Assembly: GCF_008831285.2 (NCBI RefSeq)
Contig: NC_045147.1
Span: 21,654,981 to 21,718,980, forward strand
DNA: 64,000 nt
Origin: Nymphaea colorata
Taxonomy: Eukaryota > Streptophyta > Magnoliopsida > Nymphaeales > Nymphaeaceae
Direction: 5' to 3'
Part shown: one piece after another, positions 36,058 to 47,265 of the stretch
Layout: the number at the start of each line of letters is the position of its first letter
Position numbering within the stretch: the stretch's first letter is position 1
Made by a program: the position numbers and the translations under genes
The notes under the pieces: model-generated
Seen by the model: the letters and a program-made list of their open reading frames with translations, nothing else
Databases searched by the model: none
What the model was told of the DNA's origin: nothing

Positions 36058-37416
36058 TCAATAATCTAGCAGATTCGGAACTTCAACTGGATACTGATGG
36101 ATGCGGTCTGACCATGCATTTTTGACATCCTTCTTCAGCTCAGAGACACATTTCCATACAACACTGTTACACTTGAATCCACTCCCATAAGCAATCTGCC
36201 AAACTCTATCTCCTTTCTTCATCCTTCCCTTAGCTTCAATGTAGCAGAGCTGATACCATATTGAAGACACTGACGTGTTCCCAAATCTGTATAGTGTCAT
36301 CTTTGAAGGTTCTGCTTGTTCACTGGTCAAGCCAAGCTTCTTCTCAATTGCATTTATGATGGCCTTGCCACCTGCATGGAAACAGAAGTGTTGTACTGCG
36401 TTCTTGAATTCAGGAACATAGAGTGGCCTTTCACTTCTGGAAAATTTTCGGCAGATCACCGAATTTACATACCTGATCTTTTGTAAAAGTGGTAAAATGA
36501 GAGGACCCATTGCTAAGATGTTAGCTTCAAGCACATCCTTGGCTACAATCATTATCTTCTTTGATAGAAAAAAACCAACCTCACCATCTCGATCTGTCTG
36601 TTGGGTTACGCATCCATGAGCATCATCATCTGCCCCACCATGACTTCTCACAGCATGTTCAAGTACATATTTTGCCTTCTCTTTATCATGTACTCTGTTC
36701 CCCAACAGTATTGCAGCACCACCCATTCTGAACAGACAATTGGTTAACAGCATAGATCTAATTTTTCCTCGATAACCAGATGAACTTATTGCCTCAAAGC
36801 TAAGAACCAAGGCTAGAGAGTTCTTGTGAACTCTTAGCAGATCCTTAGCTAGACATATAGAAATTATCCCAGAGCTGCATCCCATTCCACTGAGATTAAA
36901 ACTCATCAAATTACTCTTCATGTCAAACCTATTTCTGATCATAGAACAAATAGATGGAGTAGGACTGAAATGCCCGCAGTTTGAAATTAGGATGTCAACG
37001 GACTTCGGATTTATGTTGTGCTTGTCGAAGAGATCTTCTGCTACTGAAAATGCGATGGTCTCAACCTCTTCTATTGAAGCTGCTAAGGAAAGATCAGGAG
37101 GTAATTGGTGAAGTCCGAAGGGCGCGCAGGACTCGTTTCCAATTCCACTGCTTCTAAGAATCTTTAACTGAAACTCCATGCTTTCATCATCAAAATGTTT
37201 AATGACCCTCATATGCTCATGGTAAGTAGCAATTGTTTCTCTGCAGTCATCTGGTGGCTGATAACATACAAAGTCTACTAAATAAACATCAATTTTCTTT
37301 GTAAGAAAATAAACAATCACGACCCCTAGCAGTGTTGCGATGAAACAATAGAGGTTAGTGACTTCAGTTTCCTGAAGTTGATTAAATATAGATTGTAGCA
37401 GCAAGCTGAACAGCAT
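36058..37416 (-). CDS. 3-ketoacyl-CoA synthase (KCS)
   Basis: Condensing enzyme of the ER fatty-acid elongase. It joins malonyl-CoA to a long-chain acyl-CoA, the rate-setting step for very-long-chain fatty acids in waxes, suberin and lipids. Intronless, 452 residues from the ATG at 37416; the frame opens slightly earlier only at a TTG. An N-terminal membrane segment (FIATLLGVVIVYFL) precedes the FAE1-type domain. The catalytic triad is visible: Cys180 in GMGCSSG, His347 in FHAGGKA and Asn380 in RFGNTSVSS. Their spacing (167 and 33) closely matches that of Arabidopsis FAE1. The C-terminal KGRMKKGDRVWQIAYGSGFK is canonical. Differences from most KCS are GMGCSSG instead of GMGCSAG and NCGHFSPTPS instead of NCSLFNPTPS. 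It is somewhat shorter than the usual ~500 residues, mainly at the N terminus. It looks functional; substrate chain length is not predictable. Confidence 0.92.
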   Translation of the reverse strand: MLFSLLLQSIFNQLQETEVTNLYCFIATLLGVVIVYFLTKKIDVYLVDFVCYQPPDDCRETIATYHEHMRVIKHFDDESMEFQLKILRSSGIGNESCAPFGLHQLPPDLSLAASIEEVETIAFSVAEDLFDKHNINPKSVDILISNCGHFSPTPSICSMIRNRFDMKSNLMSFNLSGMGCSSGIISICLAKDLLRVHKNSLALVLSFEAISSSGYRGKIRSMLLTNCLFRMGGAAILLGNRVHDKEKAKYVLEHAVRSHGGADDDAHGCVTQQTDRDGEVGFFLSKKIMIVAKDVLEANILAMGPLILPLLQKIRYVNSVICRKFSRSERPLYVPEFKNAVQHFCFHAGGKAIINAIEKKLGLTSEQAEPSKMTLYRFGNTSVSSIWYQLCYIEAKGRMKKGDRVWQIAYGSGFKCNSVVWKCVSELKKDVKNAWSDRIHQYPVEVPNLLDY

Positions 37417-37431
37417 TGCTGTGCTTCCCAA

Positions 37432-39065
37432 AGAAGAAGAAGAAGAAGAAGAAATGCTAATGTTTCCAGAAAAAGTTGCAGAAGTGGTGATTCTAGTGGA
37501 AGTATTTAGCAGACTCTAGTGAACATATGCTCCAATGTCTTATTATACACACACACAGAGGTTCATCACACATTAACTGCCAGACATGGTTTAATGCGTA
37601 AGAAATGCGCAACTCAGGACCACGCAAAACCAACGTAGGCACTCACCACTATAGCATGATTTTTTTTATCCTTTTAGTTGACATTGCTGCAAAAGTTTGT
37701 TTCTTTTCTCACAGTCTTTTCATGGTCTCATCTCACCTTGGATAAAGCAGGAAGTGACTCGGGTAGGTTACGAGCCATGAACTATTACCGTGTTTGCAAC
37801 TCAGCTGTCTTTCTTAGACCTGTGCGGTTTCATATCGTTCAATCGACTCAAAATTGTCACTACTTAGTTCCATACAATCAGGGACTTGGTTTCAATACTA
37901 AAGTAGCCACTAAGAAATGCATTCTTGGTTCACGACATCCTTCAAAGTTGAACGTTTTTAACTCCAATTCTAAAATAAAAGAAGGGCCAAACATGAGGAA
38001 ATTATTGGAGAAAATATGTGAGAACTTTAGACTTTTCGATGTCAGACTTTGGTAAGGGCCAAAATATAGTTTCAAAATTTTAATAAGGGCTAATATAAAA
38101 TTTTTTATATTATATATATATATATATATAACTAAAATTACATATAAATTTTTAAAGTTTTTAAAATTAGAGGGAGACCAAGGCCCCTGCTGGCCTCCTT
38201 CCCTTCGCCCCTAGACTTTGGTTTCTTACAACTGACCATGCAAGTTCTAGCGGTTTAGTGAAACAGTACAAAATGGAAACTGGGCCTCAGGCTCGCTATC
38301 AAAGTACTTGACTACAATGTGAAAAGAAGGTCCCGATGCAATCTCTAACCCTAAATAGAAGTAGCTTCACTTCACTTCTTCCGAACCGCCAATGTCTAAT
38401 ACTTCAGATAATGTTGGACGATATTGTGTTTTTGAGGCACATGCTTTACAAACAATACAAACACATATTGTTGTTTTACACGATAAAAGGTAATTATGTC
38501 TTATTTAATTTTTGAATTTAAAAATAACATGGTGTTATTAGAATGAAGAGTGTTTTTAACATTAGAAACATAATGGGAGTGTCTTATAAAAACAAGATTG
38601 ATTTATAAAACACTCGAACAAATGTTTCTAATTTTAAAACAAATTCATAAAATACTCACACATTTTGTTCTTAGCGTCCAATAGAAAGAATAGAAAGTAG
38701 ACGAATATATGTATACCATGTTTTATAGAGGCAGGAACTTAATACAGGAGAATTTTCAGGAAGCCCAACCCTCCGGATGTTTTGAAATTCTTGGGTTTTA
38801 TAAGAAATCTCCAGAAGACATCGGCATGCACGCTGTGCATGTAATTAAAATATAACAAAGTTACAAGATCGAAGGAAGAAAAAAAAAGGTCTTACGTGGT
38901 TGAAATGGTTAAACTCCCGATTTTTTGTCGGTGCCAGGATCATCTTGCTTAAATCTGACGACAAATAAAGGTCTGTAAACATCGATATTTTATGGATGCG
39001 GTTATGAAATTAATGTGCGTCCCGACTATTCTTGGCAGGCAGGAGAGAGGGTTGCTTCTTGGGCG
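37432..39065. other. Divergent intergenic region between KCS and the methyltransferase-like gene
   Basis: KCS is transcribed leftward and the methyltransferase-like gene rightward, so this 1.65 kb should hold both promoters. A (GAA)n run lies directly upstream of KCS at 37431-37453. A short hAT-type element sits at 38053-38213. No other gene is visible. Confidence 0.5.
38053..38213. mobile_element. Short non-autonomous hAT-type element with perfect 8-bp target duplication (161 bp)
   Basis: GACTTTGG occurs directly on both sides (38045-38052 and 38214-38221). The left end is TAAGGGCCAAAATA and the right end in reverse complement is TAGGGGCGAAGGGA, a weak inverted pair like that of other short elements here. 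The interior is AT-rich, includes an (AT)n run, and is noncoding. Confidence 0.75.
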
Positions 39066-42000
39066 ATGGGGCATTGCGCTTTTGCTGTGAGCTCCAACCT
39101 CATTTCTTTCCCACTGCGCGTATTGGAAGGAAGGGGCAGGAAGAGGGTGATTGACGCTCATACTGGGTGTACTCGAATAAAAGCGACGGTCTCAAGACAT
39201 GACGAAGATGACCACCATTGGTTGCTTCATGCCGCCACGCTTGCCGCTTCGATACGATACGGGGAGTCCTTCAAACCCAGTATGAATGCGTGCATCCTCT
39301 TACCTTCATCTTCTTTCTCTTTGGATCCTTCGCTGAAATCCTAACCTCTTTATGCTTATTGCTGTGAAAACGAGATGCCATCATGCCCTAACTATGAATT
39401 TTAATACTTGATTGCAACATTTCTATCCTCGTGTCAAAATTTATGGAGAATTCTTTCTCCCCTTATTTTCCTATTTCTTTTCTGAATGCTTTTGTGTCGC
39501 AATATCTTTCTGCTTGATTATTGTGGATGGTGGAGTCTTATCGAGCCGCAACTATGAATTTTCGTATCTGATTGCAAGAATTTGGATCTTTACGACAGAG
39601 TTCATCTAAAACGCCTTGTATTTGCAGGTCCTTTATTTCATGATCCATATGCTGGTTGCTTTATATCGCCCGACGATCATTTGGAAGTAGAGTACCCAAC
39701 ATCATTTTTTTCTGCAGATCATTACTGCCTTGCAACAAAATTCATTGACGAAACTTTGCTCAATGCAGTTGGTGGTTCTGATGGAGTTAGGCAGGTAGCA
39801 GTCGTTGCTCAAAAAACATAAAATAGATTTCCCCTTTGCTCTTTCAGATGGTGTTGGTATTACCTAACAGGTTGTTTTGCTTACAGATGGCATGGATGCC
39901 CGCCCATACAGATTGAGGTGGCCGTCTTCTACATTGATATTTGATATTTCTCCAACAAAAGTTTTTAACATTGCTTCTCAAAAACTGGAAGGTGAGTGTC
40001 GAACTTTTGGATGCATGAGATGCTAATTTTTGTTTTCCTTGTAGCTTGGATTTCTTGACAAAATTATAATATCATAGCCTATTTTGGCTATAAAGGAATC
40101 TTCTGGTTTCATGCTCTGATAATTGGGTATTCGTCATTCTTTTTGGCATAATGCGGAACAAACTCTTGCCCGAGCATCGTCAAATTGTTGGTGTAGCTCG
40201 TGGCTTCTAATTTTTCCTTTTCAATTGGTTGTCTTCTCATCCTCGGTTTATTTGTCTTGATATTGGAGCATAGCTGCAGCACTGTAGGTTAACTGCTAAC
40301 TGTTGTGTATGGAGTTTCTTTCTATAACAAATAATCTTTTTGTCATACTTGGCATGCTTAACTCTACTTTCCAAAGGCTTTTATTTAGCACAAACGGATA
40401 GAAAATGGCAGTTGGAAGCATGAGATGTTGATCAGTAACATGAAAATTGCTGTTCTTGGTGCTTCTAGAGGCCAGGATATGTAGGCTGCTGTCTTCCACT
40501 AACTGAAAGATTTATTCTGCAAAATACATAAAAAAGATTCTCAAACTTGCCTCTTTCAATTCTTTGTCACTGTTATAGAAGAATCATGGGCTACACGAAC
40601 ATAGGAGGCACACTTTGTGATCAAGTACCTTGCAGTGCAATAAACTTGTGACTATTGGTCAAAGTAGTGACCCCTTGTGACCAACAATCTACAGGCTTAA
40701 GAATCACTGGTTCGAATGTCCAAAACAAATATGCCTGTTTTGTCAGGTCTTTCAGTGGAAACCCATCTAGCAATATGCAAGGACTATGCATGAAACCAGA
40801 TCCCACTGTATGGCCTCATTCTGACCAATCTAAATCAGATCAGAAGCATTAATGTACTTGCATCTAGTAGTATCTGAACTGCAGAATGCTGAGTGTCCCT
40901 CCAAATTCTGCATCACATAGGCTGTAATACCATTATCCTGGCTCTAGACCAATCAAAACCGTATTTTATTGATGGAAAATAACGTTGTTCATAATGCATG
41001 TGGAGCTTAGAAAGAACCAAATAGTATTGAAATTTGAAGCACAATTCCATTGTAAAGGCAACCCTTGAAGTGTGATGTTGCTTGCAACGATCTGTAAGGT
41101 CTGCTGTAGATAAAAAATCAATAAGGTGATTTTGAATATTATGTGGATGTTGGATGAAAAGGGAAACTGGCTGAAGCTACATCGTTCACCATCATCATGA
41201 TAGGTAAAGATATGGGGTTGTGATGTCAACTGACATCTGGGAAGCAGGTTCCTTATTGAAATGTTCGTCTCATCTGTGTAGTGATGGAGCAATTACGGAA
41301 CAAGCTGTGCATTTGAAAGTGACATTTGACAATTCTGATCATGTTGCTCAATAGAAACTGTAGATGAACAAACCTCAGCAGGTAATCATGGACAAATATT
41401 TCAGTACCTAAAAATCATCGGCTTAAAAAAGGCTTCTGTTCCTTAGAACCTACTCCAACCAAAACAAAAAGAAGAAAAGATTCACAGTGCTTGGTTATGT
41501 TGTTGGGCAGGTTTGCTGAAACATTCTGTGCAGAAAACCTACGTCAAGTGAATCTTCTAGGGCCAACAGATTTGGTAGAACTGAATCTTCTCTATCCTAT
41601 TTGTTTCTTCTTTCTGAGGCACGTCGTGATGGTACTTGTCAATAGTTCATCTAATTTGTTCAAATATTTCACTTTCATGATTTGTAGCTTTTAATTGAGT
41701 CATTAATAAATAACAGAAATGTGTTTCATAATAAAGATTTTGAAAGTCTAGTGTCCACTTCCTTAGGTGTTGGAGCAAAGATTCCAAGAAGGTGTATGCT
41801 TTCCCATATTCCTTCAGAATCCACGTACATACTTGGGGCTCTGCGGAGAAAAGGTTTTGACGGTGACAAGCCAAGTATATGGGTGATTCAGGTAACTTGT
41901 TTTAATCTTTTTCTCCAACTTCATGATTCTGGGCTTCAGTTTAGGTATGTTGGGAAGTATTTGCATCTCTGTATATCATGCTTCCTAGCAGCTCCAGACC

Positions 42001-43754
42001 AAATGCAAAAGGTCCTCTAGTATATGTGCAACTTTACACGTCACATTGTTAATGAATCCCTTGCCTTGGTGCTTAAAACTTTTTCATCTTTTGTTGCTTG
42101 AGTGGATCTCATAGTGTCGCTCTTTTGACCTTCTCGGTAGAATCATAGAGATTGGTTAACTTTCCTGCTACTTTTATTTATGATTGCATACTCACATCTA
42201 TGGAGACAACCGTTTGTACGACATTATGCCTCCTGCAAAGACACAAAAAATTCCTAGCTGCCACTTTTGAGAAGACAAAAGCACACGACACTGGCATTTT
42301 GAGAACTGTTGTGGTAGAAAAGAGTCAACCAACATATCCACATGCGCACGTATGAAAATTGTTGGGATAAAAAAGGCTTCCTGATACAGATGCTCATGCA
42401 TGTGGGTTGTGTATTTATATATTTGCTTATTGAAAGCCTGAAACAACTTTCAGAAAAATGGGTTATTCTGTTATCATAACCACTTGAGGGGAAAGTTACA
42501 AACTGCTTTCAGTGCGCATCACAAAGTTCTTGTTTCTTTTTTCAAATATTATGTTCTATTTCCTCTCAAGAGAAAAGTTTAGTCCACTGTACGTGTACGC
42601 TCGTGCAAATCTAGCCCCTTTTTGTTTTTTTCTAAAGATTGGCTTGGTGTGCACATGTTGGTTAAAGTTAATATGGATAAAATGTTGACAGTTAAGAAGA
42701 GATATAGTGCAACGTGATTTTAGCGGAGATGTCTGACAGCCACGTGTGGTTTCTTCCAGGGATTGCCCATTGAGACATTATCAAGATTCAAGGATATTCT
42801 TATCGTTGTTAGTAGTTTAGCCGTGAAAGGAAGCTTTTTCTTAGGAGAATTGCCTCTGAAGTTGGCAGAAACACATGCAGACGTTAAGGTTTGCCTGCTC
42901 TGCCCGTAGGCTAACTTCTTTGTCGTAGGTCAGTTGAGATGCATTTCAAATTCTAATACTAGTTTTATCTTCATCAGGATGGTGTGCTCAGATGGGTGGA
43001 CAGCCTTTTCATGGGAAATGGTTTCCGAGTGAATATCATATCATATGATCAGGTTGCTCAAAACTTCCGTTGTGATTATCCAACAGGAAGCTGCAGGAAC
43101 ATCCTTTTTGTGGCACAGCAGTTACGCTTCTCTGATGATCAGGTAACTCTTCTAGTGGAGAGTCCGAGTGTTTGGCATTGCCTTACTCGATTTACCTCTC
43201 TCTCTCTCTGAAGTGTGAAGTTGTGAATATTCCCTGGAGGCCGGAGATGAAATCTGTATGGTCTGTCACCATAGAGTAGACCAGGCACACAAGTGATCTG
43301 ACTTCATCTCACATCTAAGTTCCAATATTACCTGAGATGTTCAGATTTCTCACGTAATAGACAAATTTATCCATTTAAGCTGACAATTTTGCACCATATA
43401 GTGTTTTTTGCGTTTTGCACCTTGAGGACAAAGTGTTTCCATTTCCACCTCATGAGACAACTCCCAGCAAGCCTGCTCTTGTGCTTCATTATTCCATGGA
43501 TTAGCCTTCATCTGCTACATCTGGGGCGTGCGGCCTTGTGGCACTGGCCTGTAGGGTCTGGTGCTATGAAGCAATATTTAATTTCTTTTAATTTTAGCTT
43601 TCTTAGAATGATTTAACATTTGAAGGCTTTTATTTCCTCTGCGACTCTTTTTTAGCTCCCTCACCCTACATTGCATGTTCAGATGGATTCTTGGAGGAGG
43701 GAATTACAGAGAGCAGAAGACGATGGAGATGAAGAAGGATTTGAGGATATGTAG
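39066..43754 (+). CDS. Leucine carboxyl methyltransferase-family (SAM-dependent) protein
   Basis: Member of the plant branch of the LCM/PPM1 methyltransferase family. Exons: 39066-39279, 39628-39794, 39887-39991, 41767-41891, 42760-42888, 42978-43142 and 43683-43754. The ATG at 39066 gives MGHCAFAVSSN, possibly an organelle targeting peptide. Conserved blocks are LLHAATLAASIRY, PLFHDPYAGCF, DGMDARPYRLRWPSS (SAM site), FDISPTKVFNIASQKLEG, VGAKIPRRC, GFDGDKPSIWVIQ, FKDILIVVSSLAVKGSFFLGELP, NGFRVNIISYDQVAQ, NILFVAQQLRFSDDQ and the acidic end EDDGDEEGFEDM. All junctions keep the frame except exon 2 to 3. Exon 2 is in frame up to GVRQ and exon 3 must be entered after one leftover base to read GMDARPYRL. 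No GT donor there supplies it. Either the gene carries a small lesion, the splice site is unusual, or there is a base error. Confidence 0.8.
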
Positions 43755-44009
43755 ACTATTAATGGCTGAACACGTCCATGCTTGTACTTTCCGCTGACTA
43801 TGAGGGCTATTGCAGCAACTAATTTTGTTCCATTTCTGCATTTGGTATATCTAAGAGACCCGATATATCTTATCCCAGGTTCCTATTTTGTCTCCTGAAG
43901 AATTCCTTTCTTTCTTTGTACAAAGTTAACACCCGGTAATGATTAAAAGAAACTACGGCACCATTGCTCCAAGAGTTTTGTTCAAGTTCCAACAAAAGCA
44001 ATCTGGGAG

Positions 44010-46012
44010 TCAACAGCTAAAATCAGCTGCTGATTTCATCGTTTCTGATTTCTGAGAGACCAGCGGGATGTGGTGGGCGTGATTTGCAGCTGCTGCTCCT
44101 CGCCATTTGGCTGCTTTCTTTTCAACCGCTGCCATCTTCTTCATTAGCTTGTCCTCCATGTTTGCTCTCATCCTCTCTATTTTGAGCTGAAATAACACAA
44201 AATAAGTCACTTTTCTTAGGCATGGAAGACAACACATTTACCACACATTTTCCACGTGACGGCTCTAGAGCGATTCTAATAACCAAAACCGGCAGATAAA
44301 CTTGTCAATGCATGATCTCTAGGCGACATTCCCAACCACATAGTTGAAAATTGAGGTGTCTTTTTTTTCGATTAACAACACGGAGATTAGTGGTTGCTCC
44401 TCTAGGTTGACACCAAGGTTAACTATTGGAAATTTACCAATATCCAGCGACCTAAGATGGTTTAAAGTTCTCAAATTATACAGTACTGGAAGATTATCAA
44501 ATACCAAAATACCTCCATCTTTTTCAGCTCAGCCTCAGCCTTGGCGTCCTGCAGGTTTATCCAAGCTTGTACCTTTGCATTCTCTCTTCGACACCTGACA
44601 AGTCACAACGAACCTCAGCCTGCTCAATGCTGGTTATCTGTAATTTTTTTGTTTTTTTGGCTTATTGGAAAGGCTTGAAAACAGAATTTTCAAAAGAAAT
44701 GGGTTTTCTGAAAATACTAAAACTGTTTTTATAAGTGAGTGAAACATTAAAAAAATGACCCCCCTCACGTTATTCATATAAAAACCAGATTTTGTTTGCG
44801 CAGTTTTTCAAAAACAAAGTTTTTTAAAAATCTTTTTTTCAACGTACCATCCAAACACTACCTTACTTTTTTCGTTATAGCAGATATGAAAGATTCCTAT
44901 AACCAAGACGCCATACCACACAGGCAACCGTTTTCCTCAGGTGGAAAGCGAAACAAGGTGACATATACTAAGGAAACCAGAAGCGTTTCTTTCTTCTTTT
45001 AAAACGTTGAAACGGTCTTCTTGATCCGTTGACGCATCTCATAAAATACGAAATGCAGAAAAACACATAAGACAAAGTGCAGAACAATGGAGCCCATCAG
45101 TAGGCCACTTGCAAAGTAAGAGAATTCAAGCAGCAAAAAGCTGGTTAAACTGAGGAAAGGGATGAGGCAAAAAATCCGGATAACCCTAATTCGAGTTCCC
45201 GTATCACACTCTTGCTCTTTGAAAAAAAAAGAAAGAGAAAAAATTCTTCATAGGTGCCAAGAGAAAGAAGAACTGATTTTCTACCTAGTGCAGCATTTTC
45301 TGCTCTCTTCCTCTGGCAAATAATTCTTTATTCCAGTAACACCATCTTCCAAACTGTTCCACTCCACTTCTTCCTTTTCTTCCTCTCTCAGGTTCCAGTT
45401 ATTCAATAAGCTCCCATCAAACACCCCACTGCTGCTGAAGACTGTAGAACCTGCAGCCGGAGTGTTCTCTCTAGTAGGGGAAGAACTTTGTCTGCTCTGC
45501 GTTTCTCTGTTTGTTGCCGCTCGACCATCTTCTACGTATTCCAAGTCATCGTAGTGTTCTTTACCAATATCTGTAAACCTCTCTGAAAAGGAAGAAAATG
45601 AACTGAACGATCATGCGATCAATTTACACTTGGAGACTATGAGGATGCTCATCAAAGAGAAAAGGAAGGAGGAGAACGACAGAGATGATAACTGATCAGT
45701 GGTTTTGGAGCTTAGACCTTTGAAAGAATGCCTTGGCAGGCCATCGTGTATGGAGATTCTCATGGGCCGACTTGGATGAGGGAGCGTAACGAGCGACGGG
45801 AGACTCTTACCAGTTCTTTTGTCTGATTCGGTGCTATGTGGTGAATCTGTAGAACGAAGATGATTCAGAGGGCTGGTTTTCACCCATTTCTCTGCCTCTT
45901 CCCATTTGGAAGAAAGACTCTTCCTCGAATAGCTGGTTAAGGTTTGATGGTGCTTGATTTGAATGGGGGAAGGATCTGTAGCTCCTGAAATGGGGTTGTC
46001 ATAGAGAGGCAT
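44010..46012 (-). CDS. Remorin family protein
   Basis: Plasma-membrane nanodomain protein of the plant-specific remorin family. Four exons, 45718-46012, 45285-45582, 44513-44594 and 44010-44186, join in frame to 283 residues. I take the ATG at 46012 (MPLYDNPISGATDPS); the frame reaches 24 bases further only through a TTG. The N-terminal half is long and disordered with SSKWEEAEKWV, a motif shared with larger remorin groups. Exon 2 is rich in Ser, Glu and Thr. The remorin C domain is a coiled coil starting at CRRENAKVQAWINLQDAKAE and continuing through ELKKMELKIERMRANMEDKL and MKKMAAVEKKAAKWRG. The tail ends SAADFSC; a C-terminal cysteine in this position is a likely S-acylation membrane anchor. 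It converges with the methyltransferase-like gene, the two stops being only about 255 bp apart. Confidence 0.9.
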
Positions 46013-47265
46013 TGGGGTGGGGTTCAGCAGACACAAGAGAAAGAGAGACTGCCCCAGAACGAAGAAGACAGAAGAACTTGGCCTTTCTATAGAGAGAAGA
46101 AAATGTCAGTCCGACCAATCACAGTACGTGTCTGGCTCTTAAAGAGAAGAACTAGTCCAGAGAGGGCTCTCCTCTCCACCCCACGTTGCAGATTCTCAAC
46201 ATCAGCACGGGTAGAGATTGGCTCAGATACCAACGCGGTACAGGCAGCTTCTTCGTTTGTCTTATACGGATAGTGGATTCATGGAAGAAGAAAATGTCAT
46301 TAACTTTATAATGTGGGGAATGGTCCAAACATGACACGGAAATATGATCTGGATGTGTAGCTATCGCCTATAGCTCAAGTCAGTCAGGACCCCTTGAGAT
46401 AAAAATGGCAGCGATAAATTAATAAGAAAACGAACGAACGAGTGAATGAAAATGATATTTCAGGGTAAAGTAAAAAGAAGGAATGACTTTATCTGAAAAG
46501 TTGGTATAAAGGAAAAGTGGTCGTAATCCATTCAAGAGATACTGCTTTAATTTTTTAATTTTTTCTTTCTTTGTTGTTTAAAAGAGAAATTGGCAAAGAG
46601 GAAAGGTATGGGGTAGATATTCTCAAAAAGGTTAAAACCCTTCCCCTTTTACTTCTACCCCGATGTGAAGACGGTTACTTTTTATCTCAATAATAGTGTC
46701 TGCCACTGTTTACAAGCTCTAGAAATAGTGCTTAACTGACATCAAACTATAAAAATAGTGCTTACTAAAAACCGAGCTTATTAACAGCTCTAATGGCTAT
46801 TTTTGTTGAGCAGCTGATTAACTATACAAAAAAGTCTGCCGAGCTATAGTGTGTATGTATATGTATATATATATATATTGTGAAGCAAGCTCTAGTTAGA
46901 ATCAGTTATAGAAGGATGGAGAGACATATATCGTTAAAAATGGCCGATGGCCTACACAAACCTCACATATGATCAAACCGGGCAGCCATCGTTTGCCTGA
47001 GCCGTTATACCGTGGCCCAAACCAAGCTAGCGAATATATATTGTTTTCCTTAAATATCTTTTAATACTATTACTATTTATCAAACTCGATTATTTTCTTT
47101 ATATATCTTTCAATACTACTTATGAAACCTTTTTCACGCTGTTTCTTTTCTGTTGGCTTCCATATACTTTTGCCTTGTCAACTTTTCATTAGTGTGTTGT
47201 AAAAGGCGATTTGTAAATTTGTGAACATGCCATTTCGGTAAACCCAATGTTCAAGTTAAATTGGC
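46013..47265. other. Remorin upstream region and spacer
   Basis: The first 150 bases hold a GA-rich leader region (AGAAAGAGAGA near 46040) upstream of the remorin start. Beyond this the DNA is AT-rich with an (AT)n run at about 46862-46879. No further gene was found. Confidence 0.45.

Noticed and set aside
40655-40760. CTGGTTCGAATGTCC as a tRNA or SINE B-box
   Set aside because: No matching A-box, acceptor stem or cloverleaf could be built, and no poly-A tail or flanking duplication is visible. It lies in an intron of the methyltransferase-like gene.
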